Shown one piece after another: positions 15,430-21,965 of a stretch of DNA of 37,579 bases. The stretch is taken from NCBI GenBank assembly GCA_964348535.1, contig CAYGDB010000003.1, forward strand, positions 1 through 37,579. The letters are read 5' to 3'. Below the pieces are notes generated by a model. It saw only the letters and a list, made by a program, of their open reading frames with translations, was not told the origin of the DNA and made no database searches. Numbering within the stretch: position 1 is the first letter of the stretch; each line of letters opens with the position of its first letter. Position numbers and translations under genes: made by a program. Origin of the DNA: JBGPJO01 sp964348535 (GTDB lineage Bacteria > Patescibacteriota > Minisyncoccia > Phycocordibacterales > JAKFXT01).

Positions 15430-16872
15430 ATGCCTCTAAAGTCAGAAAAATGTTTTTATATCACTACTCCTATTTTCTATCCCAATGCCAAGCTTCACAT
15501 GGGGCATGCTTATACCACTGTCATATCAGATATTTTTTCCAGATATCACAAGTTGAAAGGCGAACAAACATATTTTCTGACAGGCTCAGATGAAAATACT
15601 CAAAAAGTTGTTGAAGCTTCCCTCAAAGCGGGGAGGAGCACGAAGGATTTTTTGGATGAGATTGTTTTAAATTTTAAAAATCTTTTCAGTGGGCTCAATA
15701 TTTCTTACGACCAGTTTATTCGGACTTCAGACGAGGTGGTTCATTTTCCGGGAGCCATAAAACTTTGGCAAGCTCTGGTTTCATCCGGCGATATATATAA
15801 AAAGAAATATGAAGGACTTTATTGCGTCGGACATGAATCTTTTGTGACTGAAAAGGATTTGGTTGATGGAATCTGCCCGGACCATAAAATGACACCGGAA
15901 AAAATTCAAGAAGAAAATTATTTTTTCAGGCTTTCTCGCTATAATCAAATTATAAAGGAAAAAATCGAGTCTGATGAATTAAAGATTGTTCCGAATAGTC
16001 GCAAAAATGAAATAATGTCTTTGCTTAATGAGGGTCTTGAGGACGTCAGTTTTTCAAGGTCTCGAAAGGCTTCGTCAGTCGGCATTCCTGTTCCCGGTGA
16101 TTCTGAGCAAATAATGTATGTTTGGTGTGATGCTCTCTCAAACTATATAAGCGCTCTTGGCTATGGCAAGGAAGACGATTCTCTTTTTAGAAAATTCTGG
16201 CCGGCAGATTTGCATGTTGTGGGGAAAGATATATTGCGTTTTCATGCCGCCATCTGGCCGGCGATGCTTCTCTCGGCCGGGCTTCCTTTGCCCAAGACTA
16301 TTTTGGCCCATGGCCTTATCACTTCAGGTGGAAGAAAAATGTCTAAGACTCTTGGTAACGTTATTGACCCTATTGAGCTTTTGAACGAATATGGCGCTGA
16401 CGCCGTCAGATACTATCTGGCTCGTCACATTTCTCCTTTTGAAGACGGCGACCTTACAAAGGAAGCTTTTCTTGACTCTTATAACGCCTCTTTGGCTAAC
16501 GGTATTGGTAATCTTGCGAGTAGGATTCTCAAGATGGCTGTTTCTTACGATGCTTTTCCGGATTTCTCTCAAAGTGATGATAATCAATTGCCAGAGGGGT
16601 ATGAAAAATATATGGAAGAGTATCAGGTAAACAAGGCGGCTGATTTTGTCTGGGAAAAAATACAAGGCCTTGATCTTTTTATACAAAAAGAAGAGCCTTT
16701 TAAAGTTTTTAAAAGCAATCCGGATAAAGCCCGCAAAGATGTTTCTTATTTGGTTTCCGAGCTTTTTAATATCGCTTTTTTGCTCGGGCCATTCTTACCA
16801 GAAACTTCTGAAAAGATTAAATTCGCCATTAAAGAGAAAAAAATGACAGAGATCCTGTTTATTCGCAAATAG
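15430..16872 (+). CDS. metG: Methionyl-tRNA synthetase
   Basis: Charges initiator and elongator tRNA-Met. The 480-residue class I synthetase has YITTPIFYPNA at the N-terminus, the HIGH-type motif HMGH at 23-26, LTGSDENTQK, a knuckle region reduced to YCVGHESF...GICPDH that lacks the four-cysteine zinc site, the KMSKT motif near residue 304 (GRKMSKTLGNVIDP), and an anticodon-binding helical domain. It lacks the C-terminal EMAP/Trbp111-like tRNA-binding domain found in longer MetRS proteins. It sits between the AI-2E gene and tatD with spacers of 15 and 6 bp. Identification is firm. Confidence 0.97.
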   Translation: MPLKSEKCFYITTPIFYPNAKLHMGHAYTTVISDIFSRYHKLKGEQTYFLTGSDENTQKVVEASLKAGRSTKDFLDEIVLNFKNLFSGLNISYDQFIRTSDEVVHFPGAIKLWQALVSSGDIYKKKYEGLYCVGHESFVTEKDLVDGICPDHKMTPEKIQEENYFFRLSRYNQIIKEKIESDELKIVPNSRKNEIMSLLNEGLEDVSFSRSRKASSVGIPVPGDSEQIMYVWCDALSNYISALGYGKEDDSLFRKFWPADLHVVGKDILRFHAAIWPAMLLSAGLPLPKTILAHGLITSGGRKMSKTLGNVIDPIELLNEYGADAVRYYLARHISPFEDGDLTKEAFLDSYNASLANGIGNLASRILKMAVSYDAFPDFSQSDDNQLPEGYEKYMEEYQVNKAADFVWEKIQGLDLFIQKEEPFKVFKSNPDKARKDVSYLVSELFNIAFLLGPFLPETSEKIKFAIKEKKMTEILFIRK

Positions 16873-16878
16873 GATTTT

Positions 16879-17700
16879 ATGTTTAAATATTTTGACGTAC
16901 ACTCTCATATTCACGGAAGGGAATATGATACAGACCGCCAAGATGTTTTGCTTAGAATGAGGGAAAGAGGAGTCGGCGCCATTACTGTTGGGACACATTT
17001 GGAATCTTCAAGACAGGCCGTTGCTCTTTCGGAAAGCGAGCCTGATGTCTGGTCGGCTGTTGGGCTGCATCCTACAGACACTAAAGAAAATTTTGATTAC
17101 AAAAGTTTTAAAGAGCTTGCTCTGAATAAAAGAGTGGTCGCGATAGGGGAATGCGGTCTTGATTATTTTCGTTTGGAAAATGATGAACAAAAACCACAAA
17201 GACAAAGAGAAGAAAAAGAAAGACAAAAAAGAATATTTTTTGAACAAATGAATTTGGCTGTCGATGTCGACAAACCGCTTATGATCCACTGCCGTCCAAG
17301 TGGTAAAACTATGGACGCTCACGAAGATATGCTCCAAATCCTTCTGACTTCCAGCTTGGAACAAAGCTCAAAAAAGTTAAGAGGCAACATTCATTTTTTT
17401 ACAGGGACAATAGATATCGCCAAAAGATATTTTGAGCTTGGTTTCACCGTTTCTTTTCCCGGCGTCATTACTTTTGCTTCAGAGTATGAAAATCTTATTT
17501 TGAATTGTCCGATAGATATGATTATGTCGGAAACCGACTCGCCGTACGCTTCTCCCGTGCCGTACAGAGGAAAAAGAAATGAGCCGTCTTATGTTATTGA
17601 AACAGTCCGTAAAATAGCTGCCATCTTGGGAAAAAGCGAAGAAGAAGTTGCTTTTGCAACTGTTCAAAATGCTAGCAGGGTCTTTGGGGTTTTCATATAA
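16879..17700 (+). CDS. tatD: TatD family metal-dependent hydrolase
   Basis: Member of the TatD DNase family of TIM-barrel amidohydrolases; characterised members are 3'-5' exonucleases acting on DNA and RNA. The 273-residue protein shows all metal-binding motifs in order: DVHSHIHG (first His pair), VGLHP, GECGLDYF (metal Glu), MIHCRPS, HFFTG and SETDSPYASP (metal Asp), with NEPSYV near the end. A Lys/Glu/Arg-rich insertion follows GECGLDYF. It is commonly found directly after metG in bacteria, as here, with 6 bp between the genes. Identification is firm at the family level; the exact substrate is not determined. Confidence 0.93.
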   Translation: MFKYFDVHSHIHGREYDTDRQDVLLRMRERGVGAITVGTHLESSRQAVALSESEPDVWSAVGLHPTDTKENFDYKSFKELALNKRVVAIGECGLDYFRLENDEQKPQRQREEKERQKRIFFEQMNLAVDVDKPLMIHCRPSGKTMDAHEDMLQILLTSSLEQSSKKLRGNIHFFTGTIDIAKRYFELGFTVSFPGVITFASEYENLILNCPIDMIMSETDSPYASPVPYRGKRNEPSYVIETVRKIAAILGKSEEEVAFATVQNASRVFGVFI

Positions 17701-17748
17701 AAACCTCCAAACACCCCACCCTTTTACAAAGCTCCGCCCTTTGGAAAT

Positions 17749-17827
17749 CAGACACTAGACGCCAGATAATACACACTAGATACACGGTTGTCTAATGTCT
17801 GGACATCTATTTGTCTAATGGTCTAAT
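17749..17827. repeat. GTCTAAT-word inverted and direct repeats before rpsF
   Basis: CAGACACTAGAC (17749-17760) and GTCTAATGTCTG (17790-17801) are inverted copies at 11 of 12 positions, and the word GTCTAAT appears at 17790, 17813 and 17821. The 204-bp gap between tatD and rpsF contains no gene that I can support. The rpsF promoter must lie here, but no convincing -35/-10 pair was found. Confidence 0.5.
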
Positions 17828-17904
17828 TAAATGTTCGAAACAGAGCTTCCAACATTTCTTTCTTGTTCTTGCGTTTAGGCCATGCTTGTGTTAGCCTTGA
17901 GTTC

Positions 17905-18375
17905 ATGCAAAATAATGAAAGTGAAGGCAAAAACGGTATATATGAAATCGGGATTTTGATTGTCCCCAGCGTTTCTGAAGATGCCGCGCGTTCTGTTTTT
18001 TCCGATATTACAGAAATGATTTCAAAACACGGCGCCGTAAAAACGTCTGATAATCCTGTCTTACGCGAGCTTGCTTATGAAATGACCAAAACATCCGGTG
18101 GTAAAATTCATCATTTTACGAGCGCTTATTTCGGTTCAATTATATTTCAAACTGAAAATTCTCTTGTCCTATCTATAAAAAATCAAATTGAAAAACAAAC
18201 TGACGTCCTTCGTCTTTTGCTTATCAAAACGACACCAACGGCTCTGGTGCCAAGAGAGCGCAGAGTTTCAGGAAGAATTGATTCTGAAAAGTTCAGACCT
18301 GAAAAACCGGCTGTCCCTCCAGCCCCTCTATCTGAAGCAGAGCTTGATAAAACCATAGAAGCTCTTGTAGTATAA
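17905..18375 (+). CDS. rpsF: Small ribosomal subunit protein bS6
   Basis: Ribosomal protein bS6, which binds 16S rRNA together with bS18. The 156 residues begin at the ATG at 17905, just before the recognisable ferredoxin-like core (IYEIGILIVPSVSEDAA, then LRELAYEMTKTSGGKIHHF and YFGSIIFQT). The open frame extends upstream to TTG at 17863, but the extra residues are not typical. It has a C-terminal Pro/Glu-rich extension (about 40 residues) beyond the ~100-residue E. coli core. It heads the classic rpsF-ssb-rpsR cluster, which strengthens the call. No Shine-Dalgarno sequence is seen. Confidence 0.9.
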   Translation: MQNNESEGKNGIYEIGILIVPSVSEDAARSVFSDITEMISKHGAVKTSDNPVLRELAYEMTKTSGGKIHHFTSAYFGSIIFQTENSLVLSIKNQIEKQTDVLRLLLIKTTPTALVPRERRVSGRIDSEKFRPEKPAVPPAPLSEAELDKTIEALVV

Positions 18376-18376
18376 T
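18371..18376 (+). promoter_or_regulatory. -10 box overlapping the rpsF stop, probable leaderless ssb promoter
   Basis: A perfect TATAAT overlaps the end of rpsF and ends 8 nt before the ssb ATG. It would allow ssb to be transcribed apart from rpsF as a leaderless mRNA, in addition to readthrough. Confidence 0.45.
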
Positions 18377-18384
18377 AAAGTCTT

Positions 18385-18828
18385 ATGTTTTTTAATAAAG
18401 CCATAATTATAGGAAATTTGACTCGAGATCCGGAGTTAAGAGCGTTGCCGTCCGGTATTCAGGTAACTTCTTTTTCTGTTGCCACCAATAGGGTGTGGAA
18501 AGATAAAAACGGGATGAAGCAGGAGTCGTCAGATTTTCATAATATTGTTACCTTTGGACGTCAGGCTGAAATAGTTGCTCAATATTTGAAAAAAGGCAAT
18601 ATGGTTTTGGTCGAGGGACGGATTCAAACAAGGTCTTGGGATGACAAAACAAGCGGTGAGAAAAAATATCGTACCGAAATAGTGGCCGAGCGTGTTCAAT
18701 TTGGTCCAAAAGGAAGCGGGGCGGGGCCATCTGCGCCGATGGGTGAGTCACCAAAGAGCGGGAAGCAAGAGTCGGATACCATCGAATATCCGGAGGAAGA
18801 AATTAATCCAGAGGATATTCCTTTTTAA
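18385..18828 (+). CDS. ssb: Single-stranded DNA-binding protein
   Basis: Binds and protects single-stranded DNA in replication and repair. The 147-residue protein has the OB-fold start NKAIIIGNLTRDPELRALPSG, the FSVATNRVWKD strand, the WDDKTSGEKKYRTEIVAERV region, a Gly/Ser/Pro linker, and the acidic C-terminal tip NPEDIPF used to dock partner proteins. Length and layout match bacterial SSB. It lies between rpsF and rpsR, spaced by 9 and 14 bp, the common bacterial order. Identification is firm. Confidence 0.97.
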   Translation: MFFNKAIIIGNLTRDPELRALPSGIQVTSFSVATNRVWKDKNGMKQESSDFHNIVTFGRQAEIVAQYLKKGNMVLVEGRIQTRSWDDKTSGEKKYRTEIVAERVQFGPKGSGAGPSAPMGESPKSGKQESDTIEYPEEEINPEDIPF

Positions 18829-18842
18829 ACAGATATAAATAT

Positions 18843-19046
18843 ATGAAGAAACAATGCTACTTTTCACAAAATAATATAAAGCACATAGACTACAAAGACG
18901 TGGAGCTTTTAAAGAAATTCTTGACTCCTCATAGTCGTCTTATGTCAGGAAAAAAAGGAAGTGTTTCCGCTAAAAACCAAAGAAAGCTTTCTTTGGCCGT
19001 AAAGCATGCCCGCTATATGGGATTATTGCCTTACGTCGCCCGCTAA
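18843..19046 (+). CDS. rpsR: Small ribosomal subunit protein bS18
   Basis: Ribosomal protein bS18, partner of bS6 on the 30S platform. The 67-residue protein shows the family pattern IDYKDVELLKKFLTPHSRL, then the conserved basic segment KNQRKLSLAVKHARYMGLLPY. It is slightly shorter than the 75-residue E. coli protein at the N-terminus and keeps one N-terminal cysteine. It closes the rpsF-ssb-rpsR cluster and is followed by a strong hairpin terminator. Confidence 0.95.
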   Translation: MKKQCYFSQNNIKHIDYKDVELLKKFLTPHSRLMSGKKGSVSAKNQRKLSLAVKHARYMGLLPYVAR

Positions 19047-19069
19047 TTTTATTAAATCGTTTTAAATGA

Positions 19070-19102
19070 AAAATGGACGAACTTTTAGAGTTCGTCCATT
19101 TT
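19070..19102. terminator. Bidirectional terminator, overlapping the end of the small minus-strand gene
   Basis: Perfect 14-bp arms AAAATGGACGAACT (19070-19083) and AGTTCGTCCATTTT (19089-19102) enclose a 5-nt loop, with A runs and T runs on the outer sides in both directions. It terminates rpsR from the left and the convergent small gene from the right. The last codons (KMDEL) and the stop of the minus-strand gene are inside the right arm and loop. Confidence 0.88.
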
Positions 19103-19288
19103 GTTTTTGTTTGGCAAATCAGTCCTGTACGGTCCAGTTCTTGGATGGTACCAATATCCGTGGTCGTGTAAGTCTTCGCCGAACATGTTGCTTTTGTGAC
19201 TTACATAGCATGTATAGGTTTCACCATAGAGTATTATGGTTTCGCCGATTACATAGTATGTATCCGTTCGCCATGTTGTGAGATTCAT
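19085..19288 (-). CDS. Small unknown protein (67 aa)
   Basis: I do not recognise this protein. It is rich in Tyr, Thr, His and Gly (TYYVIGETIILYGETYTCYV, then GEDLHDHGYWYHPRTGPYR) and looks like a small beta-strand protein; no membrane segment or signal peptide is seen. It is supported as a real gene by an AAGGAG box (19294-19299) at a good distance from the ATG, a near-consensus promoter TTGACA-18-TATATT upstream, and a strong terminator that overlaps its stop codon. It is convergent with rpsR. The expression signals are of the same kind as for the genes at 4277 and 36601. Confidence 0.7.
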   Translation of the reverse strand: MNLTTWRTDTYYVIGETIILYGETYTCYVSHKSNMFGEDLHDHGYWYHPRTGPYRTDLPNKNKMDEL

Positions 19289-19314
19289 GCCCTCTCCTTT
19301 TTTGTAACTTGGGC

Positions 19315-19344
19315 AATATAAACAAATTTACTGGCGCTTGTCAA
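19315..19344 (-). promoter_or_regulatory. Near-consensus promoter of the small unknown gene
   Basis: On the minus strand TTGACA (19344-19339), an 18-bp spacer and TATATT (19320-19315) form a strong sigma-70-type promoter, giving a leader of about 20 nt with AAGGAG at 19299-19294. Confidence 0.7.
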
Positions 19345-19409
19345 AAATTTTGTAGGAATTATTATTGTTCATCAGCAAGGCTAAAAAGATCGTTCTGTGG
19401 AAGAATTAT

Positions 19410-20130
19410 CTAAAAACTCCCCTCCTTTACAATTCCAGGACTAACGCAGTCCATGTCATAACAATCATAACTTGCTGTTGTGTATCTAAATGAACGAGGA
19501 CCTGTAAATTTAAAATCATATAACACCCCTAGATCATCGTAGACACGCCTTGACACTGTGTCTACGATGTGGAAAGTTTTTCTACTTTCACCTATACCGC
19601 AATCATTACAGGGTGCCCGCCTTAAGGCCACCAATTCTCCTCCTGGAGAAATTGCATAGATACGATTATATTTTGGGACTAACTCATCGAAAATGATAGT
19701 TTTTTTATCAATATCATATCCAAATACAAAATTGATATCTTTTATATGTCCGCCTCCTCTGTAGTCGAAGTCATAAGATAGTCCTGTTAACAATGAAACG
19801 TAAATTATTCGTTCGTCTGGAGATTCCTTTTGATCAAATATACGTGTCTTGTCCGATACTGCGATAACAATATCTGTATCTTGCGATGAATCGGTAACCA
19901 ACTTACCTGCCATTTTATCGTAGTATAGTTTTGACGCTGATGTCTCTATCGTTTTACTCGGCATTACGGAATTTTGAATTCCACTTTCAGACAGAAGGCA
20001 AAAAATGGTAACTATTACCCCCTAAAATAATTGTTAAAATGATACCGCCTCCGAAAGATGAGAAGTGAAAACTATTTTTTGAAGGAAACATTTTTTGTTG
20101 AGCTGGTATGTTAGTATCTTGAGGAGACAT
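19410..20130 (-). pseudogene. Membrane-anchored ectodomain protein, frameshifted at a G5 run
   Basis: An intact 184-residue frame begins with ATG at 19964, but it lacks any start signal and its upstream frame still reads a hydrophobic stretch (VIVTIFCLLSES). A second frame opens at ATG 20130 and reads a soluble N-terminus followed by GGGIILTIILGG, then runs into a stop. Removing one base from the run of five G (plus-strand C at 20018-20022) joins the two into one protein of about 239 residues: 28-residue cytoplasmic tail, one membrane helix and an ectodomain. The ectodomain has strand-rich, propeller-like phrases (IIYVSLLTGLSYDF, IYAISPGGELVALRR) and two cysteine pairs. I do not know its function. 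Either the gene is broken, the assembly has a homopolymer error, or there is programmed frameshifting. Confidence 0.65.
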
Positions 20131-20157
20131 AAATATAATTAAAATTATAATTTTTAT

Positions 20158-20163
20158 ATTATA
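20158..20163 (-). promoter_or_regulatory. -10 box of the frameshifted gene
   Basis: On the minus strand a perfect TATAAT lies 27 nt before the ATG at 20130. The -35 region is weak (ACTGTA at 17 bp). The interval is very AT-rich. Confidence 0.4.
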
Positions 20164-20214
20164 CACTAATTTAGTCCTTGTACAGTTAACCCCTAATGGT
20201 AACTATACAAATTT

Positions 20215-20247
20215 ATAAACTGAAAAGGTTAAACCTTTTCAGTTTAT
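20215..20247. terminator. Perfect 16-bp palindrome between efp and the frameshifted gene
   Basis: Arms ATAAACTGAAAAGGTT (20215-20230) and AACCTTTTCAGTTTAT (20232-20247) are perfect complements about a single central base. It lies downstream of efp. It has no run of T directly after the stem, so terminator is the likely but unproven role. Confidence 0.5.
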
Positions 20248-20263
20248 TTCAGTTTATAAGGAC

Positions 20264-20284
20264 TACCAAGGACGGTCCTTGGTA
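20264..20284. terminator. Compact palindrome 10 bp after efp
   Basis: TACCAAGGAC and GTCCTTGGTA are perfect 10-bp arms about a single G. It is immediately downstream of the efp stop, with the larger palindrome 16 bp further on. The arm word AAGGAC resembles the AAAGGACC start of the RAYT-linked palindromes. Confidence 0.5.
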
Positions 20285-20293
20285 AAGGCGGGA

Positions 20294-20869
20294 TTAGTTT
20301 TTTCCTGTCCTTTCAACATATGCCCCCGTTTCGGTGTTCACTTTTATTACGTCGCCTTCGTTTATGAAAAGAGGAACATTTATCGTTATTCCACTTTCAA
20401 GCTTGGCTTGCTTCATTGCCCCTTGGGAACTGTCGCCCTTTACGGCGGGAGGGGAGTCAATTACTTTTAGATCAACTTTGATAGGCATTTTAAATCCGAC
20501 TAGCTTGTCTTCAAAAGTCAGAATATCAAGCGTCATATTCGGTTTCATAAATTTTCCCTGCTCGCCGACAACGTCTTCTTTAAAAGCCATCCTTTTTGAA
20601 GGTTCTTTTTCTTCGCAAAACCAATACTCGCCTTTATTGTTGTAAAGATATTTGATAGGTCTTGAATTAATTTCAGCTTCTTCCGCTTTCTCCGACTGGT
20701 GAAATGAATGCTCAACCACCCTCCCTCCTATAAGGTGTTTCATTTTTACCTGATTGACGGGCTTTCTCATTTGTTTGCGGAAGACGTGAGAATCTAAAAT
20801 TTCGTAAGGCTCGCCTTCAAAAACGATGTATTTTTTCTTGGTTATTTCATTATATTCAAGTATCGCCAT
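20294..20869 (-). CDS. efp: Elongation factor P
   Basis: Relieves ribosome stalling at proline runs. The 191-residue protein has the three-beta-barrel layout, with the N-terminal KOW-like domain (MAILEYNEITKKKYIVFEGEPYEIL in two blocks), NQVKMKHLIGGRVVEHSFHQSEK, the middle domain and the C-terminal signature ESGITINVPLFINEGDVIKVNTETG. The tip loop that carries the modified lysine in E. coli (PGKGQ) reads FRKQMRKPV here, with no glycine and an Arg-Lys-Pro at the turn, so modification by EpmA/EpmB-type or rhamnosyl systems cannot be assumed. Promoter TTGGAC-17-TAGAAT ends 9 nt from the ATG. Identification is firm. Confidence 0.95.
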   Translation of the reverse strand: MAILEYNEITKKKYIVFEGEPYEILDSHVFRKQMRKPVNQVKMKHLIGGRVVEHSFHQSEKAEEAEINSRPIKYLYNNKGEYWFCEEKEPSKRMAFKEDVVGEQGKFMKPNMTLDILTFEDKLVGFKMPIKVDLKVIDSPPAVKGDSSQGAMKQAKLESGITINVPLFINEGDVIKVNTETGAYVERTGKN

Positions 20870-20878
20870 AATTTCGCT

Positions 20879-20907
20879 ATTCTACCGAAGGTTAGAAAAA
20901 AGTCCAA
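20879..20907 (-). promoter_or_regulatory. efp promoter with almost no leader
   Basis: On the minus strand TTGGAC (20907-20902), a 17-bp spacer and TAGAAT (20884-20879) are followed 9 nt later by the ATG. Transcription would start within a few bases of the start codon. Confidence 0.6.
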
Positions 20908-20932
20908 TGTAACTTTTAGAAACGACGGATGG

Positions 20933-20960
20933 TTGAAATAATGGAAAAGTCGAGTATAGT
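20933..20960 (+). promoter_or_regulatory. Promoter upstream of the sigma factor gene
   Basis: TTGAAA (20933-20938), a 16-bp spacer and TATAGT (20955-20960). The predicted transcription start falls at about 20967, next to the ATG of a ten-codon upstream reading frame. Confidence 0.6.
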
Positions 20961-20967
20961 TCTGCTA

Positions 20968-21000
20968 ATGGGCAAGATAGCCAGAAATCTATGTTTTTAG
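20968..21000 (+). CDS. Possible ten-residue leader peptide overlapping the sigma gene
   Basis: ATG at 20968 follows the TATAGT box by 7 nt, the same distance seen at other leaderless genes here. It would encode MGKIARNLCF and stop at TAG (20998-21000). The sigma factor ATG at 20991 lies inside it in another frame, and a GTG codon in the sigma frame overlaps the TAG by one base. This could couple translation of the sigma factor to the leader. The evidence is position only. Confidence 0.3.
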   Translation: MGKIARNLCF

Positions 21001-21575
21001 TGGAAGAAAGCACAAAAAAAGAAGGCAGTGGTGGATTAAGCGATGAAGATGTTTTCCTCGCATCCGTAAATAAACCCTATCTTTTTGGTGTCTTGCTTGA
21101 CCGCTATCAGGAAGCTTTTTTTCGTAAAGCAAAGCAGATATTAAAGACTGATGAAGACGCGGAAGATGTTGTCCAGCAAACATTTACAAAAATCTATCTT
21201 TACTCGGGAAGATTTGTTCCCCAAGGAGTCGGTTCTTTTAAATCATGGGGCTATAAGATTTTAGTAAATACCGCTTTTACTCATTACCAAAAAATTAAAA
21301 ATTACAGAACAGTCGCTCTCACGGATGATTTCGCTGAAATTCTTCCGGATATGAAGCAACTCTCGGAAGCCGAGCATAAGGAACTAATTGATTACGTGGC
21401 CTCTGTTCTTAATCGTATGCCGGACAAGCTTTCTTCGATTTTAGCCAAATTTTTTATTGACGGAAAAAGCCAGGAGGAAATAGCCAAAGAAGAGGGAGTA
21501 AGCGTCGGGGCGGTCAAGACAAGAGTTTATAGAGCAAAAGAATCATTCAGAAATATGCTAGCAACCATTACTTAA
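20991..21575 (+). CDS. ECF-type RNA polymerase sigma factor
   Basis: A 194-residue sigma-70 family protein with regions 2 and 4 only. Region 2 is seen in LLDRYQEAFFRKAKQILK, DEDAEDVVQQTFTKIYLY and SFKSWGYKILVNTAFTHYQK; region 4 in LNRMPDKLSSILAKFFIDG and the helix-turn-helix QEEIAKEEGVSVGAVKTRVYRAKE. It is therefore an alternative sigma factor, or a small general one, that directs RNA polymerase to specific promoters. A two-helix membrane protein gene follows 19 bp later, the usual place for an anti-sigma factor. The start at 20991 is the longest in frame; GTG at 21000 is an alternative. Which genes it controls cannot be read from this window. Confidence 0.88.
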   Translation: MFLVEESTKKEGSGGLSDEDVFLASVNKPYLFGVLLDRYQEAFFRKAKQILKTDEDAEDVVQQTFTKIYLYSGRFVPQGVGSFKSWGYKILVNTAFTHYQKIKNYRTVALTDDFAEILPDMKQLSEAEHKELIDYVASVLNRMPDKLSSILAKFFIDGKSQEEIAKEEGVSVGAVKTRVYRAKESFRNMLATIT

Positions 21576-21594
21576 TTTCTTTAGTTATAAGTGT

Positions 21595-21930
21595 ATGCAA
21601 AATCAAAATAAACTAAAAATGAGCATAATGGGCAGAGTTTATATGGCTTATGCTATGAGGAAGATATTTAGGTCAAGCACCGTGAGAGCCGTTCTTTCAG
21701 TCGGTTCTTTGGTTTCCCTTTTTTCATTTGTGTCTGTTTTAAATGTCATTAAAAATACGCCAAGTCTTGCCAACCCTGAAGCGCTTTATAATTTTTCTAT
21801 TTCAGCCTTTTCTAACACCGAAATTGCCGTTCAGTTTTCTCTGGTTGTTCTTTTTGTTGCCATTCTTTGGTTTGCTCGCGACTTAATCAGAATCTCGCTT
21901 CTTTCTCAATCAAGAACTCAATCAATTTAA
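21595..21930 (+). CDS. Two-helix membrane protein, possible partner of the sigma factor
   Basis: A 111-residue protein of unknown family. It has a basic N-terminus, a hydrophobic segment at about 32-52 (VRAVLSVGSLVSLFSFVSVL), an extracytoplasmic loop of about 30 residues (NTPSLANPEALYNFSISAF), and a second helix at about 76-95 (IAVQFSLVVLFVAILWFA). No zinc anti-sigma motif (HxxxCxxC) is seen. Because it lies directly after an ECF sigma gene on the same strand, an anti-sigma or membrane sensor role is a reasonable guess, but nothing in the sequence itself shows it. A second ATG at 21619 is a possible start. Confidence 0.7.
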   Translation: MQNQNKLKMSIMGRVYMAYAMRKIFRSSTVRAVLSVGSLVSLFSFVSVLNVIKNTPSLANPEALYNFSISAFSNTEIAVQFSLVVLFVAILWFARDLIRISLLSQSRTQSI

Positions 21931-21965
21931 AACTTCTGTAGATTTTCTTAGTCCGCTAATTTTTT

